DNA from: Candidatus Latescibacterota bacterium
GTDB lineage: Bacteria; Latescibacterota; UBA2968; UBA8231
Direction of reading: 5' to 3'
Assembly: GCA_022820485.1 (NCBI GenBank)
Contig: JAJEFJ010000011.1
Coordinates: 92,979 to 156,978, forward strand
DNA length: 64,000 nucleotides
Part shown: positions 54,439 through 63,257 of the stretch, piece by piece
Layout: each line of letters starts with the position of its first letter
How positions within the stretch are numbered: the first letter of the stretch is position 1
Program-made: the position numbers and the translations under genes
Notes under the pieces: model-generated
Told to the model about the DNA's origin: nothing
The model's database searches: none
The model's input: the letters and a program-made list of their open reading frames with translations, nothing else

Positions 54439-54454
54439 TGGTACGGTATTTGCA
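54439..54454 (+). promoter_or_regulatory. Sigma-54 (RpoN) type promoter in front of clpB
   Basis: TGGTACG-N4-TTGCA matches the -24/-12 consensus TGGCACG-N4-TTGCW at all but one position. The invariant GG (54440-54441) and GC (54452-54453) are exactly 10 nt apart. The predicted start of transcription is near 54465, leaving about 30 nt of leader before the clpB ATG, which has GAAAGGGA nearby. A weak CCCA-N5-TGGG repeat (54394-54406) lies upstream. No enhancer-binding protein gene is in the window. Confidence 0.62.
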
Positions 54455-54496
54455 ATTATTTGGACAGGCAAAACCGACTTTTGAAAGGGAACCGAC

Positions 54497-56647
54497 ATGA
54501 ATACTAGCTATGAGGCCCTTGAGCGCTACGGACTCGACTTGGTGGCGCAGGCGCGCGCCGGTCGACTCGACCCGGTGATCGGGCGCGACGAAGAGATCCG
54601 CCGCACCATCCGCATCCTCTCGCGCAAGACCAAGAACAACCCTGTGCTCATCGGCGAACCGGGCGTGGGCAAAACCGCGATCGTCGAGGGTTTGGCGCAG
54701 CGCATCGTGCGCGGCGATGTGCCCGAGTGGATGCAGGATCAGACGATCTTTGCGCTGGATATGGGTGCGCTGATGGCCGGGGCCAAGTACCGAGGCGAAT
54801 TTGAGGAGCGGCTCAAGGCCGTGCTCGACGAAATCCGCGCCAGCGAGGGACGCATCTTGCTCTTCATCGACGAGTTGCACACCATCGTCGGCGCTGGCAA
54901 GACCGAGGGATCGACCGACGCGGGCAATATGCTCAAACCCATGCTGGCCCGAGGCGAACTGCACTGCATTGGCGCGACCACGCTCGACGAACACCGCCGC
55001 CACATTGAGAAGGATGCCGCGCTGGAGCGGCGCTTCCAGCCGGTGCTGATAGACGCCCCCACGGTAGAGGATTCGATCTCGATCCTGCGGGGTTTGCGCG
55101 AGCGATTTGAGGTTCACCACGGCGTGCGCATCCAAGACAATGCCTTGGTGGATGCAGCCGTGCTGTCCAACCGCTATATATCGGACCGCTTCTTGCCAGA
55201 CAAGGCCATCGACCTAATCGACGAGGCGTGCGCTACCATTCGCACGGAGATCGACTCGGTGCCGGCCGAGTTGGACCAAGTGGAGCGCCGGGTCATGCAG
55301 CTAGAGATCGAGGAAGCCGCCCTGAAAAAGGAGCAGGACAAAACCAGCGAGGAACGCCTCGAAAGCCTGCGCAAGGAGCTGGCCGACCTCAAGGTACAGG
55401 CCGGTGCCCTGCGCGCCCAGTGGGAGGAGGAGCGAGCGTCTCTCGTGGGCGAGCGCGCGTTGCGCGAGGAAATCGAGCAGGTCCGGCATCAAATCGAAGA
55501 AGCCGAGCGCCAATACGACCTGAACCGCGCCGCCGAACTGAAACACGGAAAATTGCCGGAATTGGAGCGGCAGCTAGCCGCGGCGCAGCAAGCGACCGAG
55601 GGCGATGGCCCGCGGCTGCTGCGCGAGGAAGTCACCCAAGAGGAGGTGGCCGAGATTGTCTCGCGCTGGACTGGCATTCCGCTGCAAAGGCTGACGGAGG
55701 GCGAGCGCGAGAAATTGGCGCGCCTCGACCAGACTTTGCACCAGCGGGTCGTGGGTCAGGACGAAGCCGTGAGCTTGGTGGCCGACGCTGTGATGCGGGC
55801 ACGCGCTGGCATCAAAGACGAGCAAAAGCCCATCGGCTCTTTCGTCTTTTTGGGGCCGACGGGTGTGGGCAAGACCGAGCTGGCCAAGGCTCTGGCGCAA
55901 GCTCTCTTCGACGCCGAGGAGAATATGGTGCGCTTAGACATGAGCGAGTACATGGAAAAGCACTCGGTGTCTAAGCTGTTGGGCGCTCCTCCTGGGTACG
56001 TGGGCTACGAGGAGGGCGGCCAGCTAACCGAGGCCGTGCGCCGCAAGCCCTATTCGGTGGTGCTCTTCGACGAGATTGAGAAGGCCCACCCGGACGTTTT
56101 TAACGCGCTGTTACAGCTTTTGGACGACGGGCGGCTCACCGACGCGCAGGGACGGGGGGTAGATTTTAAGAATGTCGTGGTGATTATGACTTCCAACATT
56201 GGCTCGCCGCACTTGGTCGAGGGCCTGACGCCGAAAGGGGAGATCGCCGAGTCCGTGCGCGAGCAGGTTATGGGCGAGTTGCGGGCGCACTTTCGCCCGG
56301 AGTTTCTCAACCGGATCGACGATGTGGTGCTCTTCAAGCCGCTGACCTTGGCGGAGATCGAGGAGATCGTCGAGCTGCTGATTGACGAGTTGCGTCAGCG
56401 GCTGGCGGCAAAGCGCATCGAGCTGGTGGTCGCTACACCGGCGCGGCGGCACATTGCCCACGCAGGTTTTGACCCGGTCTATGGCGCTCGACCGCTCAAG
56501 CGATTTTTGCAGCGCGAGCTCGAAACGCGGATCGCTCGCTTGCTGGTGGCCGGAGACATGCCCGAGGGGTCGCAGGTTGAGGTGGTACTCGACGAAGGCC
56601 AATTGGCCGTGCGGCACCAGCCGCTGGAAGTGGGAACCGAAAGTTAG
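54497..56647 (+). CDS. clpB: ClpB-type disaggregase lacking the N-terminal domain
   Basis: The 716-residue Hsp100 protein has two AAA+ modules: Walker A GEPGVGKT (53-60) with [14 protein letters not shown], and GPTGVGKT (near 453) with [16 protein letters not shown]. Between them is a coiled-coil M-domain (about 260-370; [33 protein letters not shown]), which marks ClpB rather than ClpA or ClpC. Full-length ClpB is about 860 residues; here the first ~145 residues (Clp-N repeats) are absent, and the protein begins [30 protein letters not shown]. The 155-nt upstream gap contains no remnant. No IGF/L-type ClpP loop is evident. It should solubilise aggregates with DnaK, under the sigma-54-like promoter. 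Confidence 0.92.
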   Translation: MNTSYEALERYGLDLVAQARAGRLDPVIGRDEEIRRTIRILSRKTKNNPVLIGEPGVGKTAIVEGLAQRIVRGDVPEWMQDQTIFALDMGALMAGAKYRGEFEERLKAVLDEIRASEGRILLFIDELHTIVGAGKTEGSTDAGNMLKPMLARGELHCIGATTLDEHRRHIEKDAALERRFQPVLIDAPTVEDSISILRGLRERFEVHHGVRIQDNALVDAAVLSNRYISDRFLPDKAIDLIDEACATIRTEIDSVPAELDQVERRVMQLEIEEAALKKEQDKTSEERLESLRKELADLKVQAGALRAQWEEERASLVGERALREEIEQVRHQIEEAERQYDLNRAAELKHGKLPELERQLAAAQQATEGDGPRLLREEVTQEEVAEIVSRWTGIPLQRLTEGEREKLARLDQTLHQRVVGQDEAVSLVADAVMRARAGIKDEQKPIGSFVFLGPTGVGKTELAKALAQALFDAEENMVRLDMSEYMEKHSVSKLLGAPPGYVGYEEGGQLTEAVRRKPYSVVLFDEIEKAHPDVFNALLQLLDDGRLTDAQGRGVDFKNVVVIMTSNIGSPHLVEGLTPKGEIAESVREQVMGELRAHFRPEFLNRIDDVVLFKPLTLAEIEEIVELLIDELRQRLAAKRIELVVATPARRHIAHAGFDPVYGARPLKRFLQRELETRIARLLVAGDMPEGSQVEVVLDEGQLAVRHQPLEVGTES

Positions 56648-56663
56648 CGCTTGTCGTCTTTTT

Positions 56664-56692
56664 TTGTGGACATTGAGAAATATCCGTATTTT
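56664..56692 (+). promoter_or_regulatory. Candidate promoter for htrA
   Basis: TTGTGG (56664-56669) and TATTTT (56687-56692) are 17 nt apart in the 71-nt gap between clpB and htrA. GAGAGGAAAT just before the ATG supplies the ribosome-binding site. Both hexamers match four of six, so this is a moderate candidate. Confidence 0.35.
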
Positions 56693-56718
56693 CACACCCT
56701 TTTCAGAGAGGAAATACC

Positions 56719-58104
56719 ATGCGGAAATTCTGCTTTTCCCTGTTCATTTTAAGCCTCGCGGTGGCCAGCAGTGCCCAAGCCAGCGAGAACTTGCAGCTCC
56801 TGCGCCAGATGAGCGACGGCTTTGCCGAACTCGCCGCGCAGGTCAAGCCCGGCGTTGTAAAAATCACTACGGAGGGGACTGAGGAAGGCCGCGTATTTGA
56901 CCTTCCGTGGGGAAGACCCTTCCCCGTCCCCGACCAGCCGCGTCGTGGCCAAGGCTCTGGTGTGATCGCTGAATTTGACGACCAGCAGTACATCATCACC
57001 AATAACCACGTGATTAGCCGCGCCGAGGACATCCGCGTAGAAGTGACGGATTCGCGTTTCTTCGCAGCCGAGGTGGTTGGCCGCGATTCGTTGAGCGATG
57101 TCGCCGTACTGAAGATCGATGTTGAAGATCTGCCCACCTTGACATTGGGCGACTCAGACCAATTGCGCGAGGGCGAGTGGGTGATGGCCATAGGCAATCC
57201 CTTGGGCTTTGCCCACTCAGTGACGATGGGCACGGTTAGCGCATTGGGGCGGGAGCGCTTCGGACCTAAGGAGTACGGCTCTTTCATCCAGACCGACGCG
57301 GCCCTCAACAAGGGCAATAGCGGCGGTGCCTTGGTCAACTTGCGCGGGGAACTCGTGGGCATCAACACCGCCATTACCAGCAACGACGGCGGCAATATAG
57401 GCATTGGCTTTGCCATTCCGATCAACTTGGTCAAGCACGTGGCTGAGCAGCTTATTGAACACGGCGAGGTGCGGCGCGGCCTACTAGGCGTACATATCAG
57501 GGACTTGGAGCCGCTGTTGGCCGAAGCCATGGGGTTGGACAATACTCAGGGTGTGTTAATTGACCAAGTGAGGCCTGGACAAGCGGCGGATAAGGCCGGT
57601 GTCAAAAGAGACGACATCGTGCTGGAAGTCGATGCCCAGCCCGTATATAACGTAGTTGATCTGAGGAGTCAGATTGGTCGCACAGCCCCCGGCGTGGAGG
57701 TCGAGTTGCTGGTGTTGCGCGATGGCGAGAGGAAGCGCATCAAGGTCGAGTTGGAGTCCCTGACTGAAGAGGCATTGGCTACGTCAGCCGGTACCCGCGA
57801 TTCCAACGAGACGCGGGGGCCGTTGGGGATAAGGGTAGAGAACCTGAAAGACGAGTGGGCGGAACGCTTGGGATACGAAGATGAATCTGGAGTGATGATC
57901 GTGCGAGTGGCTAGAGGCAGTGAAGCGGCGAAGCGGGGTTTGCGCCGGGGGATGCTCATTCAGGAGATCAACGACGAACAGGTGGAAACTGTGGAAGATT
58001 ATGAGGATGCGCTAGAAGGAATTGAGCCTGGAAGTGCGTTTATGATGCGGGTGCTGGGGCAACGAGGGACGCGGCTGGTGGGGATGCGGATGCCCGTAAA
58101 TTGA
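56719..58104 (+). CDS. htrA: HtrA/DegP-type periplasmic serine protease
   Basis: The 461-residue protein has a signal peptide (FSLFILSLAVASSAQA). The protease domain carries the triad His97 (ITNNHV), Asp127 (LSDVAVLKI) and Ser201 (KGNSGGALVN). Two PDZ domains follow (about 255-345 and 365-455; GVKRDDIVLEVDAQPVYNVVDLRSQI and SEAAKRGLRRGMLIQEINDEQVE). It degrades or refolds misfolded envelope proteins. The position after clpB makes a stress-proteostasis pair covering cytoplasm and periplasm. The next gene, a glycosidase-like protein, starts at its stop codon. Confidence 0.95.
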   Translation: MRKFCFSLFILSLAVASSAQASENLQLLRQMSDGFAELAAQVKPGVVKITTEGTEEGRVFDLPWGRPFPVPDQPRRGQGSGVIAEFDDQQYIITNNHVISRAEDIRVEVTDSRFFAAEVVGRDSLSDVAVLKIDVEDLPTLTLGDSDQLREGEWVMAIGNPLGFAHSVTMGTVSALGRERFGPKEYGSFIQTDAALNKGNSGGALVNLRGELVGINTAITSNDGGNIGIGFAIPINLVKHVAEQLIEHGEVRRGLLGVHIRDLEPLLAEAMGLDNTQGVLIDQVRPGQAADKAGVKRDDIVLEVDAQPVYNVVDLRSQIGRTAPGVEVELLVLRDGERKRIKVELESLTEEALATSAGTRDSNETRGPLGIRVENLKDEWAERLGYEDESGVMIVRVARGSEAAKRGLRRGMLIQEINDEQVETVEDYEDALEGIEPGSAFMMRVLGQRGTRLVGMRMPVN

Positions 58105-58106
58105 GT

Positions 58107-60203
58107 ATGACCTCGCAAGCTATATGGCATCCGGCCGCTCTGGCCGTATATATCCGTCTCGAATTTCACCTGAGCAGCGCAGCAGCCAAAGGGTTGCTGC
58201 GCTGTGCTGCGAGTGGGCCGTACGAGGTGTACTTGAACGGCGAGCGAGTGGGCAGGGGATTGGGGCCAGCGGTGGCCGAAGTGCCGATGTGGGAACGGTT
58301 CGCGTTGGACGCTGCGCTGCGGGAAGGCGAAAATGTGCTGTTGGTCTTTGCCATCGGCTGCGGCGCGGCAGACTGGTTCCGCGCCGAGGGGAAAATTGAG
58401 CGCAGCGATGGAGCCGAGCAGGTGCTGTACACCGGTGCGCCTTGGCAGGTGCGGCCAGCCGATGCTTGGGGTCCGGCTAGCTATGTGGCCGCGCTGGCAC
58501 CGGCTGAGTGGGCCAAAGGGCGATTTGCGGGGTGGCGAGAAGCGGCTGTGGTGGCCGGAGCTGCGCCGAGGGAATGGTCGCCGTTGCCCGCAGAGGAAAG
58601 CATGGTGTGGGCGCGGGAGGTGGTGGCTTTTGGCGAGGTAGCTAGCGAGGGTGCGCTCGAATGGGTCGCTTCCCCCGAGGCCATGCAGACTGCCAAATGC
58701 GTCCGGCGGGAAGCGTTCCTGACAGGCGGTAAAACCCATTCCTTGGTGCAGGCAACAGACGCTGCCCGGGCCGCGTATATAGTTTTGGACTTCGGGCGAT
58801 TGCTCTGCGGGTTTCCCCATCTGCGGTTGCGAGGCCAGTTCGGCGCGGTGATTGACTTAGGTTTTGTGCGGGCGGTGGGCGCGGTGGAATCGCGCTTGCG
58901 CTACGTGTGTGGCGACGGGTTGCAGGAGTGGACCGCGCCGCAATTGGCGACGTGTCGCTACCTAGTGGTGCGGATCGGGTCGTGCCCAGAAGAGATGGAA
59001 ATAGATAGTGTCTCGCTGGTGGAGCGGCACGTGGATGTCGCGGCGCGCGGGCGCTTTACAGCCGTGGGCGAAGACTGGGAGCGGCTGTGGGGGACTGGGG
59101 AGCAAACCTTGGCTGATAGCCGCCAAGAAGTGTACGCTCTCGGCGAGGAACGGCTCAACTGGGATCAACTCTACGTTTGGGCCATGAACGATTTGTATGT
59201 GACTGGCAGCGTGGATACGGCCCGCACCGTGCTGGCTGGCAGCGAGACGCCTATTGGCGGGGAGCAGGCTTGTTTCCACGCGCTGTTCGTCGAACTGGCG
59301 CAGCGCTACGACGGCGAGCGATTGACTGCCGAGCGGCTAGCGGACCTAGTAAACAGCTTGCAAACGGCCGAGGTCGAGGATGCGTCGGCGACGGCTACTA
59401 TCGCGCTACGGGCTGGAGCTTGGCTAGCGGCTTCGACCTTGTGCCGACGCATTGGCGACCGTCAACAAGCGGTCCAATGCGAGCGCGCCCATCACCGAGC
59501 GCGCAAGGCACTGCAAGCCGCTTGGAACGAAGAGCAAGGGCTTTTTGCCGATGCTGTCGGGGCTGCTGATTGTAGCCGCTGGACGAATGCTCTGGTGCTT
59601 TATTTTAATTTGGCCAACCCCAAGCAGCAGGCACGAGTGGCGGAGTACCTATCCGGCGGCTCGGCGTCAGACGATTGGTGGCAGGCTTTTTTTGTCGCCG
59701 GGGCGTTGTGGCGGGCGGAAGCAGATACGATGGCCTTGGCTTACGTACAAAGAAAATGGGGTCGCTTGCTGGCGCGCCCGGGACAGACGTGGGGTGAGAA
59801 GGCCGGGTCGGTGGCCGCGCAGCCTGGGCCGGAGAGCTTGTTGGCGGCGCATGTGCTGGGGGTGGTGCCTACGGTCGAGGGGATCTTGGAGATTCGGCCG
59901 CAGTTGTCCGGCCTTGAACGCGCCGAGGGCGTCGTGCCCACGCCATACGGCGATGTAGAAGTCGCTTGGGGGGCGTATGGCGGCGGCTTTTCCGCGCGCC
60001 TTTCCGTGCCGCACGACGGCGAAACGCACCTATCGGTACCCCGCTGCGACAAGCGCTTCCCCCAAATCGAAATCAACGGCGAGACGGTGTGGCGCAACGA
60101 GAAGGCTCACCCCAACTTCCACGTGCAGGAACTAATCAGCCAAGAGGAGCGAGTGGTGATGGTGTTGCGGCGGGCTGGTCAGTACGAAGTGTCGGTGGAG
60201 TAG
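58107..60203 (+). CDS. GH78-like (alpha-L-rhamnosidase-type) protein
   Basis: The protein of about 698 residues has an N-terminal galactose-binding-like sandwich (GPYEVYLNGERVGRG to LREGENVLLVFAIGCGAADWF). Beta domains and an (alpha/alpha)6 barrel follow, as in bacterial rhamnosidases. The usual signature CPQRDERLGWTGD is altered to VYALGEERLNWDQLYVWA; the acidic pair before RL is kept but Cys-Pro-Gln-Arg is not. Catalysis on rhamnosides is therefore uncertain. The C-terminal Greek-key domain (GDVEVAWGAYGGGFSARLSVP) is typical. No signal peptide is evident. I prefer ATG 58107; TTG 58101 would overlap htrA by 4 nt. Confidence 0.7.
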   Translation: MTSQAIWHPAALAVYIRLEFHLSSAAAKGLLRCAASGPYEVYLNGERVGRGLGPAVAEVPMWERFALDAALREGENVLLVFAIGCGAADWFRAEGKIERSDGAEQVLYTGAPWQVRPADAWGPASYVAALAPAEWAKGRFAGWREAAVVAGAAPREWSPLPAEESMVWAREVVAFGEVASEGALEWVASPEAMQTAKCVRREAFLTGGKTHSLVQATDAARAAYIVLDFGRLLCGFPHLRLRGQFGAVIDLGFVRAVGAVESRLRYVCGDGLQEWTAPQLATCRYLVVRIGSCPEEMEIDSVSLVERHVDVAARGRFTAVGEDWERLWGTGEQTLADSRQEVYALGEERLNWDQLYVWAMNDLYVTGSVDTARTVLAGSETPIGGEQACFHALFVELAQRYDGERLTAERLADLVNSLQTAEVEDASATATIALRAGAWLAASTLCRRIGDRQQAVQCERAHHRARKALQAAWNEEQGLFADAVGAADCSRWTNALVLYFNLANPKQQARVAEYLSGGSASDDWWQAFFVAGALWRAEADTMALAYVQRKWGRLLARPGQTWGEKAGSVAAQPGPESLLAAHVLGVVPTVEGILEIRPQLSGLERAEGVVPTPYGDVEVAWGAYGGGFSARLSVPHDGETHLSVPRCDKRFPQIEINGETVWRNEKAHPNFHVQELISQEERVVMVLRRAGQYEVSVE

Positions 60204-60210
60204 CGGCGAA

Positions 60211-60277
60211 TCCGCAGATGGACGCAGATGGACGCAGATGGACGCAGATGACGCAGATGGACGCAGATGGACGCAGG
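60211..60277. repeat. Short tandem repeat, GGACGCAGAT unit
   Basis: About six tandem copies of a 9-10 nt unit (GACGCAGATG, one copy lacking a base) fill most of the 118-nt gap between the glycosidase-like gene and the esterase. Translated in the esterase frame it would give a repetitive MDADGRRW-type peptide, so it is best regarded as noncoding and upstream of the true start. Similar runs are widespread in environmental genomes as intergenic clutter. The remaining 44 nt show no clear promoter. Confidence 0.8.
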
Positions 60278-60321
60278 ATAGCCATAGATATTCACGAGAT
60301 GAATCCAACTCATTCAGCTAT

Positions 60322-60972
60322 ATGACCACAGAATCTCTCTACCACGTCATCCACAAGTCGCCCGACGCGCCCCCCGAAGGTGCGCCGCTGCTTCTGCTTT
60401 TGCACGGCTATGGTGCCAATGAGGAGGATCTGTTGGGCTTGGCACCGCACTTGGATGCGCGGCTTGTTTGCGTTAGTGCCCGCGCGCCCTATGCGCTCGA
60501 TTTCGGCGGCTTTGCATGGTTTAATGTAGAGATCGTCGCGGAGGGAGTGCGCTTTGCTTTTGCCGAGGCCGAAGAACCCTTAGTGCAGGTCTTGTCTTTG
60601 GTGGATGCGTTGCGGCAAGAACACCGGCCCACTCGCATCTTCATCGCGGGATTCAGCCAAGGGGCGAGCATGGCGCTGGCAGCCGCGCTAAAGCGGCCTC
60701 GGGATTTTGCTGGGGCCATTGCATTGAGCGGGCTGTGCTGTCCGGAGATGTTGCCGGATAATGCGGCGTCAGTGCAGGGCCTGAAGGTTTTTATGTCTCA
60801 CGGGCGTTTTGATCCGATCATCCCCATTGCCCAAGCCCGCGCCTCCAGAGACTTGCTCGCTCCCCTTGGGTTGGACTTGCTGTACAAAGAGTACGACATG
60901 CCCCACGCGATTGCCGAGCCGTGCTTAGAGGATTTGGACGCTTGGCTGCGGGCGCGGCTGGATACCCCTTAG
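60322..60972 (+). CDS. Alpha/beta-hydrolase, phospholipase/carboxylesterase family (YpfH-like)
   Basis: The 216-residue esterase starts at ATG 60322; the longer frame from 60238 only adds the tandem repeat. The oxyanion region LLLLLHGYGANEEDL precedes a GFSQGAS nucleophile elbow (Ser112). Asp164 in SHGRFDPIIP and His195 in DMPHAIAEP complete the triad. The family hydrolyses short carboxyl esters and some lysophospholipids or acyl-thioesters. No signal peptide is seen, so it acts in the cytoplasm. Its 3' end faces the end of the sialidase-like gene 6 nt away. Confidence 0.88.
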   Translation: MTTESLYHVIHKSPDAPPEGAPLLLLLHGYGANEEDLLGLAPHLDARLVCVSARAPYALDFGGFAWFNVEIVAEGVRFAFAEAEEPLVQVLSLVDALRQEHRPTRIFIAGFSQGASMALAAALKRPRDFAGAIALSGLCCPEMLPDNAASVQGLKVFMSHGRFDPIIPIAQARASRDLLAPLGLDLLYKEYDMPHAIAEPCLEDLDAWLRARLDTP

Positions 60973-60978
60973 CAAATT

Positions 60979-62088
60979 TCAGGAAAGTAGAGACTCAACC
61001 CGCGCTGGTGTGAGCCGGTGGCCGAAAAGCGGCTGCGAGCGGGTGAAGGTCGAGCGCTGCCAAGTGGCGAAAAGCCCTCCGTCCGCTTCTGTCAGCACGG
61101 ACGCGTAGCGCGAGCATCCCGTGCCTTCCGGCGAGACGAAGAGCGGCTGGAGGTGGCTGAGGCGATGGAGGCGCGGAAATTGGCGATCGAAGCCATACGC
61201 CAAGCCGCCCAATTCCTCACAGGAGTAGCCGCGTGGCCGGACGACCCCCTTTTCGTGTGCTTTGAGCGGGTGCATGGATTCGGCCCCGTCGTAGAAATAG
61301 AGCGAGAGCGAGGGCAAACAAGCGAACGCGCCCACCTTGGGCACGGGCAAACGGCAAGTGATGCGCAAGGCCGCTACATCCCAGGTTGGGCCGCGGGGAA
61401 AGAAGTCGTGGTCGTGGCTCTCGCACGAGTCGGCCGCGAGCACGCCGTGGCCCGAAGTGCTGGCAGACCAAGTGTAAGGATGGGCGCAATAGAGGAGCAG
61501 GGGCCGCCGACCCATCCCGAACGAGAGGTGGGGGTCTTTGAGGTGCAAATAGGCTGGGTCGGCGCTCGTCAGGAGCGGGGCAATCGACTCCTGTGGGTCG
61601 AGCTGGTCGATGGATCTGGCGGAGAAAGCGTCGATGCTCCAGACGCCGGTGCCCGGCTTCTGAAAAGCGGCGACGGGCCGCGGATAGAGGCGGACTTTTT
61701 CGGTGGAGACCAGCACTTGGACGCGGCGCTTGTTGAGGCGCAGTGCGCTGCCCTCGATGCTGAGCACGGCCGAGCCGCAGTAGAGGTCGGATTTGTCCCA
61801 AGTGCGCACCTCGGCAAAGCTCCGTCCATTGTTGGTCGAGCGAAAGATGGACAGAGCGCGGCCTCGGGGGCCAGCGGTCAGCCCGGTGCGGCTGTCGCCG
61901 GCGTCGCGGTAGCGGCCGATGAGATAGAGGCTACCATCGCGGGGATCGCGGACCGAGTTGCCGCCGCCAAACCAGAAGCCGTTGCGGTCCTTGGTTGGCT
62001 CGACGAGGCGTCGGCCGCGTTTTTGATCGATGAGACGAGTGCCGAGTCGGATGAGTTTGCGTTCGAGCGCGGGGGGTAGCTTATCCAT
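60979..62088 (-). CDS. Sialidase-like beta-propeller protein
   Basis: The 369-residue protein has a propeller-like pattern with one clear Asp-box-like turn (SIFRSTNNGRSFAEV, residues ~82-96) and repeats such as GFWFGGGNSVRDPRDGSLYLIGRYR, KDPHLSFGMGRRPLLLYCAHPY and GCSRYASVLTEADGGLFATWQRS. It resembles the sialidase or exo-glycosidase six-bladed fold, but the arginine triad of true sialidases cannot be assigned by eye. No signal peptide is seen, so a cytoplasmic role on sugar oligomers or an unrelated role is possible. It is transcribed leftward behind a promoter that overlaps a perfect palindrome. Confidence 0.65.
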   Translation of the reverse strand: MDKLPPALERKLIRLGTRLIDQKRGRRLVEPTKDRNGFWFGGGNSVRDPRDGSLYLIGRYRDAGDSRTGLTAGPRGRALSIFRSTNNGRSFAEVRTWDKSDLYCGSAVLSIEGSALRLNKRRVQVLVSTEKVRLYPRPVAAFQKPGTGVWSIDAFSARSIDQLDPQESIAPLLTSADPAYLHLKDPHLSFGMGRRPLLLYCAHPYTWSASTSGHGVLAADSCESHDHDFFPRGPTWDVAALRITCRLPVPKVGAFACLPSLSLYFYDGAESMHPLKAHEKGVVRPRGYSCEELGGLAYGFDRQFPRLHRLSHLQPLFVSPEGTGCSRYASVLTEADGGLFATWQRSTFTRSQPLFGHRLTPARVESLLS

Positions 62089-62104
62089 AGCAAAGCCGCG
62101 CTAA

Positions 62105-62144
62105 GTATGACAAAAAAGTAACAGAAGTGTCAAGTAAATGACAC
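62105..62144 (-). promoter_or_regulatory. Minus-strand promoter with palindromic operator over the -35
   Basis: On the minus strand TTGACA (62133-62128) is followed after 17 nt by TCATAC (62110-62105), which faces the sialidase-like gene. The -35 is embedded in a perfect 18-bp palindrome GTGTCA-N6-TGACAC (62127-62144). An operator in this place would block RNA polymerase, so a repressor is likely. The regulator is not in the window. Confidence 0.55.
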
Positions 62145-62151
62145 ATTGCTG

Positions 62152-63168
62152 TCAGGCATCCCAACCGGCCAGTTCTTGGCGGGCGATGGCTGCCATAGCG
62201 TCGAGCCAAGCCGGGTGGTCGTTGAGGCAGGGCGCTAAGTGGAACTGTTGGCCGCCTCCGTGAGCAAATTGCTCAGCTCCTTCGCGGCCAATCTCGTCGA
62301 GCGTCTCAAGGCAGTCGGCGGTAAAGCCGGGGCAGATGGCGACTAAGCGGCGCACGTCTTGACTCCCGAGGCGCTCCAGGACTTCCTCGGTATAAGGCTC
62401 TAGCCAAGGCTCTTTGCCAAAGCGCGACTGGAAGCCGCTGACCCACTCGTCGTCTGCGAGGCCCAGCGCTGTGGCTAGCTGGCGCGCGGTTTCCTCGCAC
62501 TGGCGGCGGTAGGGGTCGCCTTCATCGACGTAGCGCTGGGGAATGCCGTGGAAGGTGATTAGGTAGCGGTCGGGCGTCCAACTGAGGCGGGCGACTGCTT
62601 CGGCGACCGACTGTTTGAGCGCGTTGATGTACGCGGGATGGTCTGCGTAGGGCGGGACGAAGCGCAGCGCTGGCATCTGGCGTTTGCGGGCGAAAAACCA
62701 AGGGCAGCGTCGGCCCAAGGCCGCGCGGTTGACCGCGTCGTAGATCGAGCCGGTGGTGGCGCAGGAAAACTGCGGGAACATGGGAAAGACGAGGATGCGC
62801 TCGATGCCTTCTTGCTCTAGGGACTGCACGGCGCGCGCGATGCTCGGCTCGCCGTAGCGCATGCCGAGTACGACCCGATACGCCGCGCCCAATCGCTCTT
62901 GCAAGCCGCGGGTTTGCGCTTGGGAATGGACCATGAGGGGCGAGCCTTCGTCGGTCCAGATATTGGCGTACAGGGCGGCTGAGTGCGCGGGTCGGCGGGT
63001 GAGGACAAAGAGATAGAGGATGGGATACCACCTGAGCGGGTGGAGGTCGATGACGCGCGGGTCGGAGAGAAATTGGCGCAGATAGGGCCGCAGGGCGCGG
63101 GCGGTGGGTGCTTGCGGCGTGCCGAGCTGGGCGACGAGGACGCCGATTTTGGAAGAGCTAGCGGGCAT
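62152..63168 (-). CDS. hemH: Ferrochelatase
   Basis: The 338-residue enzyme inserts iron into protoporphyrin IX (or coproporphyrin III in the alternative route). The N-terminus KIGVLVAQLGTPQAPTARALRPYLRQFLSDPRVID is characteristic. The catalytic His207 lies in ITFHGIPQRY and Glu288 in CLETLDEIGREG. The length fits soluble bacterial ferrochelatases. No other hem gene is nearby. Its 3' end lies just upstream of the palindromic promoter; its own promoter must lie in the 89-nt gap shared with the divergent kinase, where TATATT occurs on its strand at 63218-63213. Confidence 0.95.
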   Translation of the reverse strand: MPASSSKIGVLVAQLGTPQAPTARALRPYLRQFLSDPRVIDLHPLRWYPILYLFVLTRRPAHSAALYANIWTDEGSPLMVHSQAQTRGLQERLGAAYRVVLGMRYGEPSIARAVQSLEQEGIERILVFPMFPQFSCATTGSIYDAVNRAALGRRCPWFFARKRQMPALRFVPPYADHPAYINALKQSVAEAVARLSWTPDRYLITFHGIPQRYVDEGDPYRRQCEETARQLATALGLADDEWVSGFQSRFGKEPWLEPYTEEVLERLGSQDVRRLVAICPGFTADCLETLDEIGREGAEQFAHGGGQQFHLAPCLNDHPAWLDAMAAIARQELAGWDA

Positions 63169-63257
63169 AAGCGGGCGTTTGCTGGAGGGTGTGCGGCGAC
63201 TTACTTTTGAGAATATATCCGAGAACGCCGTCTTGAAAAGCCCAAAGGAGAGCAGAC

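Noticed and set aside
60211..60277. Tandem repeats considered as a CRISPR array
   Set aside because: Units are 9-10 nt with no spacers and no cas genes nearby; it is a simple tandem repeat.
61018..62079. 353-codon open frame on the + strand opposite the sialidase-like gene
   Set aside because: It is a high-GC antisense shadow: no family similarity, a composition full of Ala, Gly, Arg and Glu without domain pattern, and the minus-strand frame has propeller repeats and a promoter.
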